From assembly GCA_018608045.1 (NCBI GenBank), contig JABBAI010000075.1, forward strand, positions 1 through 43,519: 43,519 bases of DNA, in the 5' to 3' direction. The stretch comes from Octadecabacter sp. (GTDB lineage Bacteria > Pseudomonadota > Alphaproteobacteria > Rhodobacterales > Rhodobacteraceae). Below, piece by piece: positions 1 through 8,094 of this stretch (within the stretch, counting starts at the first letter, position 1; the number at the start of each line of letters is the position of its first letter). The notes beneath the pieces are model-generated. The model saw nothing but the letters and a program-made list of their open reading frames with translations, was not told where the DNA came from and did no database searches. The position numbers were made by a program, and so were the translations under genes.

Positions 1-54
1 GTTGTTGATGCTCTCGTGATAGCGCTGGTGGTTGTAGTGATCGACGAAGGCTTC
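1..54 (-). mobile_element. IS3-family transposase fragment (cut by the window edge)
   Basis: Read on the minus strand, the first ~54 bases encode EAFVDHYNHQRYHESINN. This is the block near the C-terminal end of the DDE integrase domain of IS3-type transposases, where an HYNHxRYHExxxN pattern is typical. Upstream of EAF in the same frame the similarity stops abruptly, so the N-terminal part is missing here and the fragment looks decayed. The C-terminal end lies outside the window. Its exact IS group cannot be named from 18 residues. Confidence 0.6.
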
Positions 55-220
55 GCTCCCCACCACCCCTTGCTGACCAGCCCTCACTGTATCGCGACGT
101 CTAACGCGCCTACACAGCAACGCGCGCGCGGGGGCGGTGTGGCACGGATGGGTTGCTAATTCTAGGCGTGAGGAAAGAGTGCGTTTTTACGGAATCAAAC
201 CGCAGTTCAACGCTCATTTG

Positions 221-242
221 TCTCGCTGAGCGTCTCGCTGAG
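221..242. repeat. Short tandem repeat (TCTCGCTGAG x2, period 12)
   Basis: TCTCGCTGAG occurs at 221-230 and again at 233-242. The first copy also forms a CGCTCA...TGAGCG inverted repeat (211-216 with 227-232). It lies between the transposase remnant and the 3' end of tRNA-Lys. No function is evident. The remaining sequence from 55 to 287 shows no coding region I can support. Confidence 0.5.
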
Positions 243-252
243 AACGTTTCAG

Positions 253-266
253 GAAATTGCAATTTC
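253..266. repeat. Perfect 14-bp palindrome downstream of tRNA-Lys
   Basis: GAAATTGCAATTTC is its own reverse complement. It lies about 21 bp beyond the 3' end of tRNA-Lys on the minus strand. It could be a protein-binding site or a chance AT-rich palindrome; it is too short and T-poor to be a good intrinsic terminator. Confidence 0.4.
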
Positions 267-287
267 GAGCTAAGTCATTGATAAAAG

Positions 288-363
288 TGGTGAGCCCGTC
301 CGGGTTCGAACCGGAGACCTACTGATTAAAAGTCAGTTGCTCTACCAACTGAGCTACAGGCCC
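288..363 (-). tRNA. tRNA-Lys (anticodon UUU)
   Basis: On the minus strand a full cloverleaf can be drawn. The acceptor stem pairs GGGCCTG with CGGGCTC (two G-U pairs). The D arm contains AGCTCAGTTGGTAGAGC. The anticodon loop is CTTTTAA with anticodon TTT, and the T arm is TCCGGTTCGAACCCGGA. Discriminator A and an encoded CCA end at 288. It reads AAA and AAG lysine codons. Confidence 0.97.
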
Positions 364-373
364 ACACCGCGCT

Positions 374-402
374 CTACTAGAAACAGCCGCCCCCACGGTC
401 AA
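374..402 (-). promoter_or_regulatory. Sigma-70-type promoter of tRNA-Lys
   Basis: On the minus strand TTGACC (-35, 402-397) is separated by exactly 17 bp from TAGTAG (-10, 379-374). This places transcription start a few bases before the tRNA 5' end at 363. The -35 matches consensus at 5 of 6 positions and the -10 is weaker. Confidence 0.55.
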
Positions 403-457
403 CCCCTAAATCAGCACAAGACTGGATTCATCTCGCGGGCTCACCTATATGCGCGGC

Positions 458-1273
458 ATGACACAGACCGCATCCATAGGCTTACCGTTCATGAAAATGC
501 ACGGGCTCGGCAATGACTTCGTTGTAATTGACGAACGCGACGGCACGGTGCGCGTCACAGATGATGTGGTGGTCGCTATTGCAGATCGTCATCGTGGCGT
601 TGGTTTTGACCAGCTCGCTGTGATGTCGATGCGTGGAAATGCGGACGTACATTTGACGTTTTACAATTCCGACGGCAGCACAGCAGGGGCTTGCGGAAAT
701 GCGACCCGCTGTATCGCCCGCCACATTATGAATGAAACTGGAAAATCCGATCTTACGGTGACAACCGAACGCGGCACGTTATTTGCCCGTGACGCCGGTG
801 ACGGGATGACATCGGTCAATATGGGTCATCCACAATTGAACTGGACCGACATACCGCTGGCCGAAGATGTAAACATCGATGCGCTTCCGATGGACGGTGC
901 GCCAATGGCCACGGGCATGGGCAATCCGCATTGCACTTTTTTTGTGGATGATGCGGATGCCATAGACTTGGACGCGCGCGGCGCTGACATTGAACACCAC
1001 CCGCTTTACCCAGAACGGACCAATGTTCAGTTCGCCCATGTTGTTGGCCCCGATCATTTGCGCATGCGGGTCTGGGAACGCGGTGTCGGCGTTACTCTCG
1101 CGTCGGGGTCATCGTCCTGCGCCACAGCCGTTGCAGCACACCGCAAAGGTCTGACTGGCAAATCTGTCCGGATTGATCTGGACGGGGGCACGATCCACAT
1201 CGATTGGCGTGACGATGGTGTCTGGATGACAGGCCCAACCGCCCACGTCTTCAGCGGCGTGTGGTACGGATGA
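458..1273 (+). CDS. dapF: Diaminopimelate epimerase DapF, with Ser at the second catalytic Cys position
   Basis: DapF interconverts LL- and meso-diaminopimelate for lysine and peptidoglycan synthesis, using two cysteines as acid/base pair. The N-terminal MKMHGLGNDFVVID block and the first catalytic motif ACGNATRC (Cys79) are intact. The second motif, usually G-x-G-E-T-x-x-C-G-S-G-A-C, reads GVGVTLASGSSSCA, so the catalytic Cys is Ser216 and the conserved Glu is Val. Length (271 aa) is normal and the frame is open, so this is not a decayed gene. The start is uncertain: ATG at 449, 458 or 491 are all possible and none has a clear ribosome site. I chose 458. The stop overlaps the mtaB start (ATGA), implying co-translation. 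Confidence 0.93.
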   Translation: MTQTASIGLPFMKMHGLGNDFVVIDERDGTVRVTDDVVVAIADRHRGVGFDQLAVMSMRGNADVHLTFYNSDGSTAGACGNATRCIARHIMNETGKSDLTVTTERGTLFARDAGDGMTSVNMGHPQLNWTDIPLAEDVNIDALPMDGAPMATGMGNPHCTFFVDDADAIDLDARGADIEHHPLYPERTNVQFAHVVGPDHLRMRVWERGVGVTLASGSSSCATAVAAHRKGLTGKSVRIDLDGGTIHIDWRDDGVWMTGPTAHVFSGVWYG

Positions 1274-2523
1274 GCGCGCCGAAATTCACCACCCTTGGCT
1301 GTCGCCTGAACGCCTATGAAACCGAAGCGATGAAAGAACTCGCAGGCGCGGCAGGCGTGCAAAACGCGGTCGTCGTGAACACCTGTGCCGTCACCGCCGA
1401 AGCCGTGCGCAAAGCCAAAAAAGAAATCCGTAAGCTGCGCCGCGAAAACCCCGATGCGACGTTGATCGTGACAGGCTGCGCGGCCCAGACGGAGCCCCAA
1501 ACCTTTGTCGCCATGCCCGAAGTTAACAAAGTCATCGGCAACACCGAAAAGATGAGCGCAGCCACTTGGAACGGCATGGCCCCCGACCTGATCGGCCAAA
1601 CCGAACCTGTGCAGGTTGATGACATCATGTCCGTTACTGAAACGGCGGGTCATTTGATCGACGGCTTTGGCACACGGTCACGCGCCTATGTCCAAGTCCA
1701 GAACGGCTGCGATCACCGCTGTACGTTTTGCATCATTCCCTATGGTCGCGGCAATTCACGCAGCGTTCCCGCAGGTGTCGTGGTTGAGCAAATCAAACGC
1801 TTGGTCGACAAGGGGTATAACGAAGTCGTGCTGACAGGGGTGGACCTCACGTCTTGGGGGGCGGACCTTCCGGCAGACCCCAAGCTTGGCGATCTGGTCA
1901 TGCGCATTCTTAAACTGGTGCCCGATTTGCCCCGCCTTCGGATCAGCTCAATTGATTCGATTGAGGTGGATGACAACCTGATGCAGGCCATCGCCACCGA
2001 ACCGCGATTGATGCCTCATCTGCACCTGAGCCTTCAGCACGGCGATGACCTGATCCTGAAACGGATGAAACGCCGTCACTTGCGCGACGATGCGATCAAG
2101 TTTTCCGAAGATGCGCGCAAATTGCGCCCTGACATGACGTTCGGCGCGGACATCATCGCGGGTTTCCCGACCGAGACTGAGGCGATGTTCCAAAACTCCC
2201 TCAAGCTCGTTGAGGACTGTGCGCTGACATGGCTGCACGTATTTCCCTATTCCCCGCGTCAGGGAACGCCAGCCGCCAAAATGCCCCCTGTGAACGGCAA
2301 AGACATCAAAGCCCGCGCCGCACGTCTGCGCACTGCGGGCAGCGATGCCGTGGCCAAGCACCTGAGCGCGCAAATGGGAAAAACCCATCACATCCTGATG
2401 GAAAACCCCCGTATGGGCCGCACAGAACAATTTACAGAAGTGTCGTTTCAAACGGACCAACCCGAATCCCAAATTGTGACAGCGACGATTACGGGCATGC
2501 GCGATCAGCAGCTGATCGCGTGA
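1270..2523 (+). CDS. mtaB: tRNA t6A37 methylthiotransferase MtaB
   Basis: This radical-SAM enzyme adds the 2-methylthio group to N6-threonylcarbamoyladenosine-37 in tRNAs that read ANN codons. The methylthiotransferase N-domain opens with TTLGCRLNAYETE (Cys11) and has further cysteines in VVNTCAVT and VTGCAAQ, which bind one 4Fe-4S cluster. The radical-SAM motif CDHRCTFC (Cys147, 151, 154) binds the second. At 417 aa the length fits MtaB. I prefer ATG 1270, which overlaps the dapF stop by 4 bp, over an upstream GTG at 1261. The stop overlaps the next start. Confidence 0.95.
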   Translation: MSAPKFTTLGCRLNAYETEAMKELAGAAGVQNAVVVNTCAVTAEAVRKAKKEIRKLRRENPDATLIVTGCAAQTEPQTFVAMPEVNKVIGNTEKMSAATWNGMAPDLIGQTEPVQVDDIMSVTETAGHLIDGFGTRSRAYVQVQNGCDHRCTFCIIPYGRGNSRSVPAGVVVEQIKRLVDKGYNEVVLTGVDLTSWGADLPADPKLGDLVMRILKLVPDLPRLRISSIDSIEVDDNLMQAIATEPRLMPHLHLSLQHGDDLILKRMKRRHLRDDAIKFSEDARKLRPDMTFGADIIAGFPTETEAMFQNSLKLVEDCALTWLHVFPYSPRQGTPAAKMPPVNGKDIKARAARLRTAGSDAVAKHLSAQMGKTHHILMENPRMGRTEQFTEVSFQTDQPESQIVTATITGMRDQQLIA

Positions 2524-3149
2524 CGCGCCCGATCCTATATTCTTTCCGGCGTTGTCCCTTTGCGATGCGGGCACGGCTGGCGATCGTATCGTCCGGCCAA
2601 TCTGTCGAACTGCGTGAAATTTTGTTGCGGGACAAACCGGCAGACATGTTGGCCGCATCGCCCAAAGGAACCGTTCCGGTCCTCGTGCAGGACACAGTCA
2701 TCGAAGAATCAATCGACGTTATGCACTGGGCTCTCGCGCAATCGGACCCCGAAGGTTTGAACACCCATATGGATGATACGGCACATGCGCTGATTGCTGA
2801 ATGTGACGGGCCGTTCAAAACCGCCCTCGATCTGACCAAATATGCGGTGCGTCATCCAGACACGAACCCCGATCAAAGCCGCGCGACTGCGGCCGCGTTC
2901 ATCGCGAAACTTGATGCTAAATTAAACGGGCGCGCTTGGCTGTTGGGCGATCATCCTGCGATGGTGGATTTTGCCATCCTGCCGTTCGTGCGCCAGTTCG
3001 CGCATACGGATCTAGAATGGTGGGATGGCCAGCCCTACGCCAACGCCCAACGCTGGCTTGCCGCGTTCAAGGCGTCTGACCGCTTTGCAACCATCATGAA
3101 GAAATACAGCCCTTGGAAATTTGGGAATGACGTGATCCTGTTTCCCTAA
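2520..3149 (+). CDS. Glutathione S-transferase family protein
   Basis: This 209-aa protein has a thioredoxin-fold N-terminus (PILYSFRRCPFAMRARLAI) in which CPFA sits at the usual active-site position for Cys-type bacterial GSTs. The glutathione-contacting segment GTVPVL then E(E)SIDVMHWAL follows, then an all-helical C-terminal domain ending WDGQPYANAQRWLAAF. The start is inferred as GTG 2520, which overlaps the mtaB stop (GTGA). The overlap with dapF-mtaB implies one transcript. The substrate is unknown; a glutathione-dependent reductase or transferase role is inferred from the fold only. Confidence 0.85.
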   Translation: MTRPILYSFRRCPFAMRARLAIVSSGQSVELREILLRDKPADMLAASPKGTVPVLVQDTVIEESIDVMHWALAQSDPEGLNTHMDDTAHALIAECDGPFKTALDLTKYAVRHPDTNPDQSRATAAAFIAKLDAKLNGRAWLLGDHPAMVDFAILPFVRQFAHTDLEWWDGQPYANAQRWLAAFKASDRFATIMKKYSPWKFGNDVILFP

Positions 3150-3164
3150 ACGAAAGGACACGCC

Positions 3165-3782
3165 ATGCACCCGAACCCGATCTATCGCCGCACAACGGAC
3201 GCACGCGCCTTTGATCTGGTGCGGGATCGCGCGTTCGGACAAATCACTCTGACGGGACCAGATGGATTACTGGCCTCGCACATCCCTGTCCTTCTGGCGC
3301 CGGATGAAACGACCTTGGATATGCATTTGGTACGCTCCAACCCGATTTTGCGCCTCCTCGACACACCTCAAGATGCGCTGCTGGCCGTCATGGGCCCTGA
3401 TGGGTATATGCTGCCCGATTGGTATGGTGCCGACGATCAAGTCCCCACATGGAATTATGCAGCCGTCCAGATTCGCGGCACGTTGGAGGCATTGGATCAC
3501 GCGACAATGCACGACATGCTAGATCGCCAATCCGCCCATTTTGAGGACCAGTTGCCCAAGACCCCTTGGACCACGGCAAAGATGACGCCTGATGTCCTCG
3601 AGAAAATGATGCGTCAGATCGTGCCCTGCCGCATGACTATCACGGATGTCCAAAGTACATTTAAGCTCAACCAGAACAAACCTGACGATGTACGCCTGCG
3701 CGCGGCTGATGCGATGGAATCGTCAGGCATCGGAATGGAAACAGCAACGCTCGCCGCTTTGATGCGCAACCCACCGGAGTAA
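3165..3782 (+). CDS. FMN-binding negative transcriptional regulator (PaiB family)
   Basis: This 205-aa protein matches the PaiB-type split-barrel FMN-binding family. It has N-terminal MHPNPIYRR, then ASHIPVLLAPDE, MHLVRSNP, the VPTWNYAAVQIRG block typical of PaiB, and a C-terminal KLNQNKPDDVR segment. In Bacillus the family affects protease and sporulation gene expression, but most members may be flavin oxidoreductases rather than DNA-binding regulators. A ribosome site (AAAGGA) precedes ATG 3165. It sits between two GST genes with short gaps, so it is probably in the same operon. Confidence 0.88.
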   Translation: MHPNPIYRRTTDARAFDLVRDRAFGQITLTGPDGLLASHIPVLLAPDETTLDMHLVRSNPILRLLDTPQDALLAVMGPDGYMLPDWYGADDQVPTWNYAAVQIRGTLEALDHATMHDMLDRQSAHFEDQLPKTPWTTAKMTPDVLEKMMRQIVPCRMTITDVQSTFKLNQNKPDDVRLRAADAMESSGIGMETATLAALMRNPPE

Positions 3783-3786
3783 ACCT

Positions 3787-4386
3787 ATGCAACTTATCAT
3801 GTCCCCCGCCTCCCCCTTCGTGCGTTCCGTACGGGTGCTGCTGCGCGAAACCGGCCTGATCGACCGTGTCGATGAAGTTCAGGTTGCCACATCGCCCATG
3901 GCATCCGCGGCTGAGGCACTGGCCGCGAACCCGACTGGAAAGATTCCCGCATTGACCCGTGCAGACGGGCCCGCGATTTACGACAGCCGCGTCATCATGC
4001 GCTACCTCGACAATATGGCGGACGCGAATTTGTATCCCAATACCAGCCTGTACGAAGTCCTCACGCTTGAGGCGACGGCGATTGCGATCATGGATGCCAC
4101 CGTGTCCATGGCCTATGAGGTCCGCTTGCGCCCTGAAACCCAACAATCCCCCGATTGGATCGAAGCACAATGGGGCAAGGCCGCGCGTGGGATTGAGGCC
4201 ATCAACGCACGCTGGATGAGCCACCTCAACGGGCCATTGAACGCTGCACAAATCGCAACCTCATGTGCGCTTGGTTATATCGATTTGCGCCATGACGGGC
4301 GCAACTGGCGAAAAGGTAACGACGCGCTGGCCAAATGGCAGGCCGAATTTGAGACTCGCGAGTCCATGGTGGCCACAAAACCATAA
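3787..4386 (+). CDS. Glutathione S-transferase family protein
   Basis: This 199-aa protein starts MQLIMSPASPFVRSVRVLLRE, with Ser-Pro-Phe-Val at the active-site loop. TGKIPAL and the (YD)SRVIMRYLD glutathione-binding segment follow. This Ser-Pro arrangement resembles YibF-type bacterial GSTs. The C-terminal helical domain is complete. ATG 3787 follows the PaiB-like stop after 4 bp, so the genes are very likely co-transcribed. The substrate is unknown. Confidence 0.86.
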   Translation: MQLIMSPASPFVRSVRVLLRETGLIDRVDEVQVATSPMASAAEALAANPTGKIPALTRADGPAIYDSRVIMRYLDNMADANLYPNTSLYEVLTLEATAIAIMDATVSMAYEVRLRPETQQSPDWIEAQWGKAARGIEAINARWMSHLNGPLNAAQIATSCALGYIDLRHDGRNWRKGNDALAKWQAEFETRESMVATKP

Positions 4387-4425
4387 AATGGGCCAATCGC
4401 CGCAGATGCCCCAATCGGATGCAAT

Positions 4426-4446
4426 CATGCTGGACGAAACAGCATG
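4426..4446. repeat. Inverted repeat upstream of petABC
   Basis: CATGCTG and CAGCATG form a perfect 7-bp dyad with a 7-nt spacer (GACGAAA). It lies 40 bp after the GST stop and about 93 bp before the petA start. It lacks a T-run, so an operator or a weak RNA hairpin is as likely as a terminator. The rest of 4387-4538 must hold the petABC promoter, but I could not pick a convincing -35/-10 pair. Confidence 0.35.
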
Positions 4447-4538
4447 CTAAGGCTAAGTAGCCCCTTGAATGAACGTCTTTTTAGGGATTTTCATCGTATT
4501 TGACGGGCCAGATCGCCCCAGAATCCGGAGGTTAGCTA

Positions 4539-5102
4539 GTGTCTAACGCAGAAGACCACGACGGCACGCGCCGCGACTTTATCTATTATGCGACCGCAGG
4601 TGCGGGCGCAGTTATTACGGGTGCAGCTGTTTGGCCGCTCGTGAATCAAATGAACCCATCAGCAGATGTCTTGGCGCTTTCCTCGATTCGCGTTGACGTT
4701 GGCGCAGTTGATCCTGGCACACAGCTCACTGTTTTGTTTCAGGGGAAGCCAGTGTTTATCCGTCGCCGGACTGAGGCAGAAATTGCCGATGCCCGCGCAG
4801 TTGATCTGTCCGAATTGATCGACGGCGAAGCCAACAACGAAAACCTTGCTGCGACTGATCCTGCGACGGACGAAAACCGCACGCTTGATGAAGCTGGTGA
4901 ATGGCTCGTTCAGTCTGGTGTGTGTACGCACCTTGGTTGCGTGCCTGTTGGTGACGGCGCTGGTGACTACGGCGGCTGGTTCTGCCCGTGTCACGGTTCG
5001 CACTACGATACAGCTGGCCGGATTCGCAAAGGCCCCGCGCCGCGCAACCTGCCAATTCCCGCTGCGTCCTTCGTGGACGAAACAACCCTTCAACTCGGTT
5101 AA
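4539..5102 (+). CDS. petA: Ubiquinol-cytochrome c reductase, Rieske iron-sulfur subunit
   Basis: PetA carries electrons from ubiquinol to cytochrome c1 in the bc1 complex through a 2Fe-2S cluster. The N-terminus has a twin-arginine-like [11 protein letters not shown] stretch followed by a single membrane anchor ([15 protein letters not shown]). Cluster ligands are in CTHLGC (Cys129, His131, disulphide Cys134) and CPCHGSHYD (Cys149, disulphide Cys151, His152). The 187-aa length is usual for alphaproteobacteria. The start is GTG 4539, set by a strong ribosome site (GGAGG). It is the first gene of petABC; petB follows after 12 bp. Confidence 0.97.
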   Translation: MSNAEDHDGTRRDFIYYATAGAGAVITGAAVWPLVNQMNPSADVLALSSIRVDVGAVDPGTQLTVLFQGKPVFIRRRTEAEIADARAVDLSELIDGEANNENLAATDPATDENRTLDEAGEWLVQSGVCTHLGCVPVGDGAGDYGGWFCPCHGSHYDTAGRIRKGPAPRNLPIPAASFVDETTLQLG

Positions 5103-5114
5103 GGAGACAAACCC

Positions 5115-6458
5115 ATGGGTGGCATTCCCCACGACCATTACGAACCAAAGTCTAACGGCGAAAAGTGGCTGCACAGCCGCCTGCCGATCGTTGACCTTTT
5201 GTATACAACAATCATGGCGCCAACGCCTAAGAACCTGAACTGGATGTGGATCTGGGGCATTGTCCTGACATTCACGTTGTTCTTGCAGATCATCACCGGC
5301 GTTGTGCTGGTTATGCATTACACGCCGCATGTCGACATGGCCTTCGCGTCTGTTGAACACATCATGCGCAACGTGAACGGCGGCCACATGATCCGTTACT
5401 TCCACATGAATGGCGCATCGCTGTTCTTCGTGGCGGTTTACGCGCATATCTTCCGCGGTCTTTACTACGGTTCATACAAGGCGCCACGTGAAGTGACATG
5501 GATTATCGGTATGCTGATCTTCTTGTTGATGATGGGCACCGCATTCATGGGTTACGTTCTGCCATGGGGCCAAATGTCGTTCCACGGTACAGCTGTTATC
5601 ACTGGTCTGTTCGGTGCGATCCCGTTTGTGGGTGAAAGCGTTCAGACATGGCTCCTCGGTGCATCCGCTGTTGGTCAGCCTGCGCTGAACCGCTTCTTCT
5701 CGCTGCACTATCTGCTGCCGTTCGTTATCACCGGCCTTGTGATCGTCCACATCTGGGCGTTCCACACGACAGGCAACAACAACCCAACAGGTGTTGAAGT
5801 CCGTCGCACATCCAAAGCAGATGCCGAAAAAGACACGCTTCCGTTCTGGCCCTACTTCGTGATCAAGGACCTTTTCGCACTGGCGATCATCCTTGCGATC
5901 TTCGTGGCTGTGGTTGGCTTCATGCCAAACTACCTTGGCCACCCAGACAACTACATTGAGGCGAACCCTCTTGCGACACCTGCGCACATCGTTCCAGAAT
6001 GGTACTTCTTGCCATTCTACGCGATCCTGCGGGCGTTCGATAACACGGTCTGGGTCGTGATCATTGCTGAATGGGTGTCCTTCGGCATTATCGACGCAAA
6101 GTTCTTCGGCGTGCTTGCTATGTTCGGCGCGATCGTTGTGATGGCACTGGCGCCATGGCTCGACACAAGCTCGGTTCGGTCCGGTCGCTATCGTCCGATG
6201 TTCAAATGGTGGTTTGCCATCCTCGTCGTGGATTTCTTTATCCTGATGTGGGTTGGCGCGATGCCGGCTGAGGGTATCTACCCGATCATCGCCTTGATCG
6301 CATCGACCTACTGGTTCGGTTACTTCCTCGTCATCCTGCCGTTGCTCGGCGTTATCGAAAAGCCGATGACACCGCCCGCAACAATCGAAGACGATTTCAA
6401 CGCGCACTACGGCTCAAAGGCTGCATCCGGTGATACCGTTGCATCCCCGGCTGAGTGA
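5115..6458 (+). CDS. petB: Cytochrome b of the bc1 complex
   Basis: This multi-pass membrane subunit holds hemes bL and bH and both quinone sites. The usual features are present: [20 protein letters not shown] and the [15 protein letters not shown] segment, the Qo-site motif [14 protein letters not shown] (PEWY), and [13 protein letters not shown]. The length is 447 aa and the C-terminal extension ends in a short hydrophilic tail, as in Rhodobacter. TAAGGAG precedes ATG 5115. It is followed closely by petC. Confidence 0.97.
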   Translation: MGGIPHDHYEPKSNGEKWLHSRLPIVDLLYTTIMAPTPKNLNWMWIWGIVLTFTLFLQIITGVVLVMHYTPHVDMAFASVEHIMRNVNGGHMIRYFHMNGASLFFVAVYAHIFRGLYYGSYKAPREVTWIIGMLIFLLMMGTAFMGYVLPWGQMSFHGTAVITGLFGAIPFVGESVQTWLLGASAVGQPALNRFFSLHYLLPFVITGLVIVHIWAFHTTGNNNPTGVEVRRTSKADAEKDTLPFWPYFVIKDLFALAIILAIFVAVVGFMPNYLGHPDNYIEANPLATPAHIVPEWYFLPFYAILRAFDNTVWVVIIAEWVSFGIIDAKFFGVLAMFGAIVVMALAPWLDTSSVRSGRYRPMFKWWFAILVVDFFILMWVGAMPAEGIYPIIALIASTYWFGYFLVILPLLGVIEKPMTPPATIEDDFNAHYGSKAASGDTVASPAE

Positions 6459-6468
6459 GAAAGGACAA

Positions 6469-7344
6469 ATGAACATGTTCCGCAAACTCACCCTCACCGC
6501 AGCAGTCGCCCTTGGTCTATCCACGGGCGCTGCGTACGCGGCTGGCGATTCCGTCGTCCAAGACTACGACTTCTCTTTTGAGGGGCCATTTGGATCTTTC
6601 GACACCAACCAGCTTCAGCGCGGCCTTCAGGTCTACACTGAAATCTGTTCGGCCTGTCACGGTCTGAAATTCGTAGCATTCCGCAACCTGTCTGACGAAG
6701 GTGGCCCTATGCTGCCCGACGATCAGATGCGTGCCTATGCTGAATTTTACGATGTCTTCGATCAGGCCTTGTTTGATGGCGAAGGCGACTTCCGCCCGGC
6801 AACACCTGCTGACCACTTCCCCGAAAGCAGCTTGTCCAACGCACCCGATTTGTCCTTGATGGCCAAAGCGCGCGCTGGTTTCCACGGCCCCTACGGCCTT
6901 GGCATCAACCAGTTCTTCAAAGGCATGGGTGGCCCCGAGTACATCACATCCTTGCTGAATGGCTACGTTGATGAACCCCAGTGCGCACTCGACATGGAAA
7001 CACCTATGGACGGTTACTACAATACAGCCTTCGCGGCTGGTGGTTACCCGGATGAGTGTAAGTACGAAGACGGTTCGCACAAATATCCAGGTTCTTGGAT
7101 CGGCATGTCCCCACCACTTTGGGGCGATGACGTTGAATTCGCAGACGGCCACGCAACGGACATCGAACACATCTCTGAAGATGTAGCTGCGTTCCTGATG
7201 TGGACAGCTGAACCCAAGATGATGGCACGCAAGCAGGCTGGCCTGACTGGTGTGATCTTCCTGACGATCTTGTCTGTGTTGTTGTACCTCACAAACAAGC
7301 GTCTGTGGGCACCGCACAAGGCAGCGGCCAAACGCAAAGACTAA
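6469..7344 (+). CDS. petC: Cytochrome c1 of the bc1 complex
   Basis: PetC accepts electrons from the Rieske protein and passes them to a soluble or membrane cytochrome c. An N-terminal signal peptide ([20 protein letters not shown], cleaved near AYA-AG) leads to the heme-binding motif CSACH (Cys60, Cys63, His64). One C-terminal membrane anchor follows ([16 protein letters not shown]). Length is 291 aa. I chose ATG 6469, placed after a ribosome site (GAAAGGA); the earlier GTG in frame lies within petB. Extra cysteines at PQCALD and PDECKYED may form the disulphide known in some Rhodobacter c1 proteins. Confidence 0.96.
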   Translation: MNMFRKLTLTAAVALGLSTGAAYAAGDSVVQDYDFSFEGPFGSFDTNQLQRGLQVYTEICSACHGLKFVAFRNLSDEGGPMLPDDQMRAYAEFYDVFDQALFDGEGDFRPATPADHFPESSLSNAPDLSLMAKARAGFHGPYGLGINQFFKGMGGPEYITSLLNGYVDEPQCALDMETPMDGYYNTAFAAGGYPDECKYEDGSHKYPGSWIGMSPPLWGDDVEFADGHATDIEHISEDVAAFLMWTAEPKMMARKQAGLTGVIFLTILSVLLYLTNKRLWAPHKAAAKRKD

Positions 7345-7364
7345 GCGTTTCTTTTTACTCGTTC

Positions 7365-7395
7365 AAAAGGCCCGCCATTCACTGGCGGGCCTTTT
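7365..7395 (+). terminator. Intrinsic terminator, petABC / thiBPQ (bidirectional)
   Basis: AAAAGGCCCGCC and GGCGGGCCTTTT form a perfect 12-bp stem around a 7-nt loop. The T-run serves petC on the + strand and the A-run becomes a T-run for thiQ on the - strand. It lies 20 bp after the petC stop and 6 bp from the thiQ stop, so it probably works in both directions. Confidence 0.9.
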
Positions 7396-7401
7396 ACGTT
7401 T

Positions 7402-8094
7402 CTAACCAAGATATTCTTTGAACGGATCGGGCGGCGCGCCCAGAAACTGCTTCGTTTCAATTGGCGCCCAAGCCATGCTTGGACTAACCCCGATGATCGC
7501 ATCCGCGACACGTGCGGCATCGGCTGGATCGTGGGTGACCATCACAACAGTGCGCTCCGCCGCTTGTGCAAGCTCAACGGACAGATCCAGCATTTCTGCT
7601 TTCAGCCCCGGACCAAGCGCGCTGAACGGTTCGTCCATCAACATAAGATCGCGGTCCTGTAGCAACGCCCGCGCAAGGGCAGCACGGCTTTGTTGACCAC
7701 CTGACAAAGCCGCTGGCTTCCTGTCCCCCAGTCCCGTTAGCCCGACGCGATCAAGAATGTGCTCAACCTGAACCATTTCCTTGTTCGAGACCGCCAATCG
7801 CGGCGACAGCGCGAGCCCGATATTCTGCGTCACCGTCAAATGCGGGAACAGGTTGTTGTCTTGAAACAGCATCGACACCGGGCGCTTTTCTGGCGGCAAA
7901 GCAGTGATGTCCGTGTCTTTCCACAACAGTCGTCCCTGTTGCTGTCGATAAAAGCCCGCGATCCCGCCAAGCAATGTCGACTTACCCGCACCCGATGGTC
8001 CGATCACAGCCGTGACTTTGCCCGCTTCAATCTGCAAATCCGCTGACAGGGGATAATCGCCCTGCCAGAACGTCGCCTCGTCACACCACAGCAT
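7402..8094 (-). CDS. thiQ: Thiamine ABC transporter ATP-binding protein ThiQ
   Basis: This is the cytoplasmic ATPase of the thiamine/TPP importer. Motifs in order are Walker A (GPSGAGKST), Q-loop (LFQDNNLFPH), signature (LSGGQQSRAALARAL), Walker B (LMLMDEPFSAL) and the H-loop (MVTHD). At 230 aa it is the typical compact ThiQ. I placed the start at ATG 8094, just after AAAGGAGG; an open frame continues upstream but lies within thiP. It overlaps the thiP end by 14 bp, so translation is coupled. Confidence 0.95.
   Translation of the reverse strand: MLWCDEATFWQGDYPLSADLQIEAGKVTAVIGPSGAGKSTLLGGIAGFYRQQQGRLLWKDTDITALPPEKRPVSMLFQDNNLFPHLTVTQNIGLALSPRLAVSNKEMVQVEHILDRVGLTGLGDRKPAALSGGQQSRAALARALLQDRDLMLMDEPFSALGPGLKAEMLDLSVELAQAAERTVVMVTHDPADAARVADAIIGVSPSMAWAPIETKQFLGAPPDPFKEYLG

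Noticed and set aside
2229-2519. An upstream extension of the GST frame inside mtaB
   Set aside because: It overlaps mtaB in another frame and the GST fold begins at 2520, where GTG overlaps the mtaB stop.
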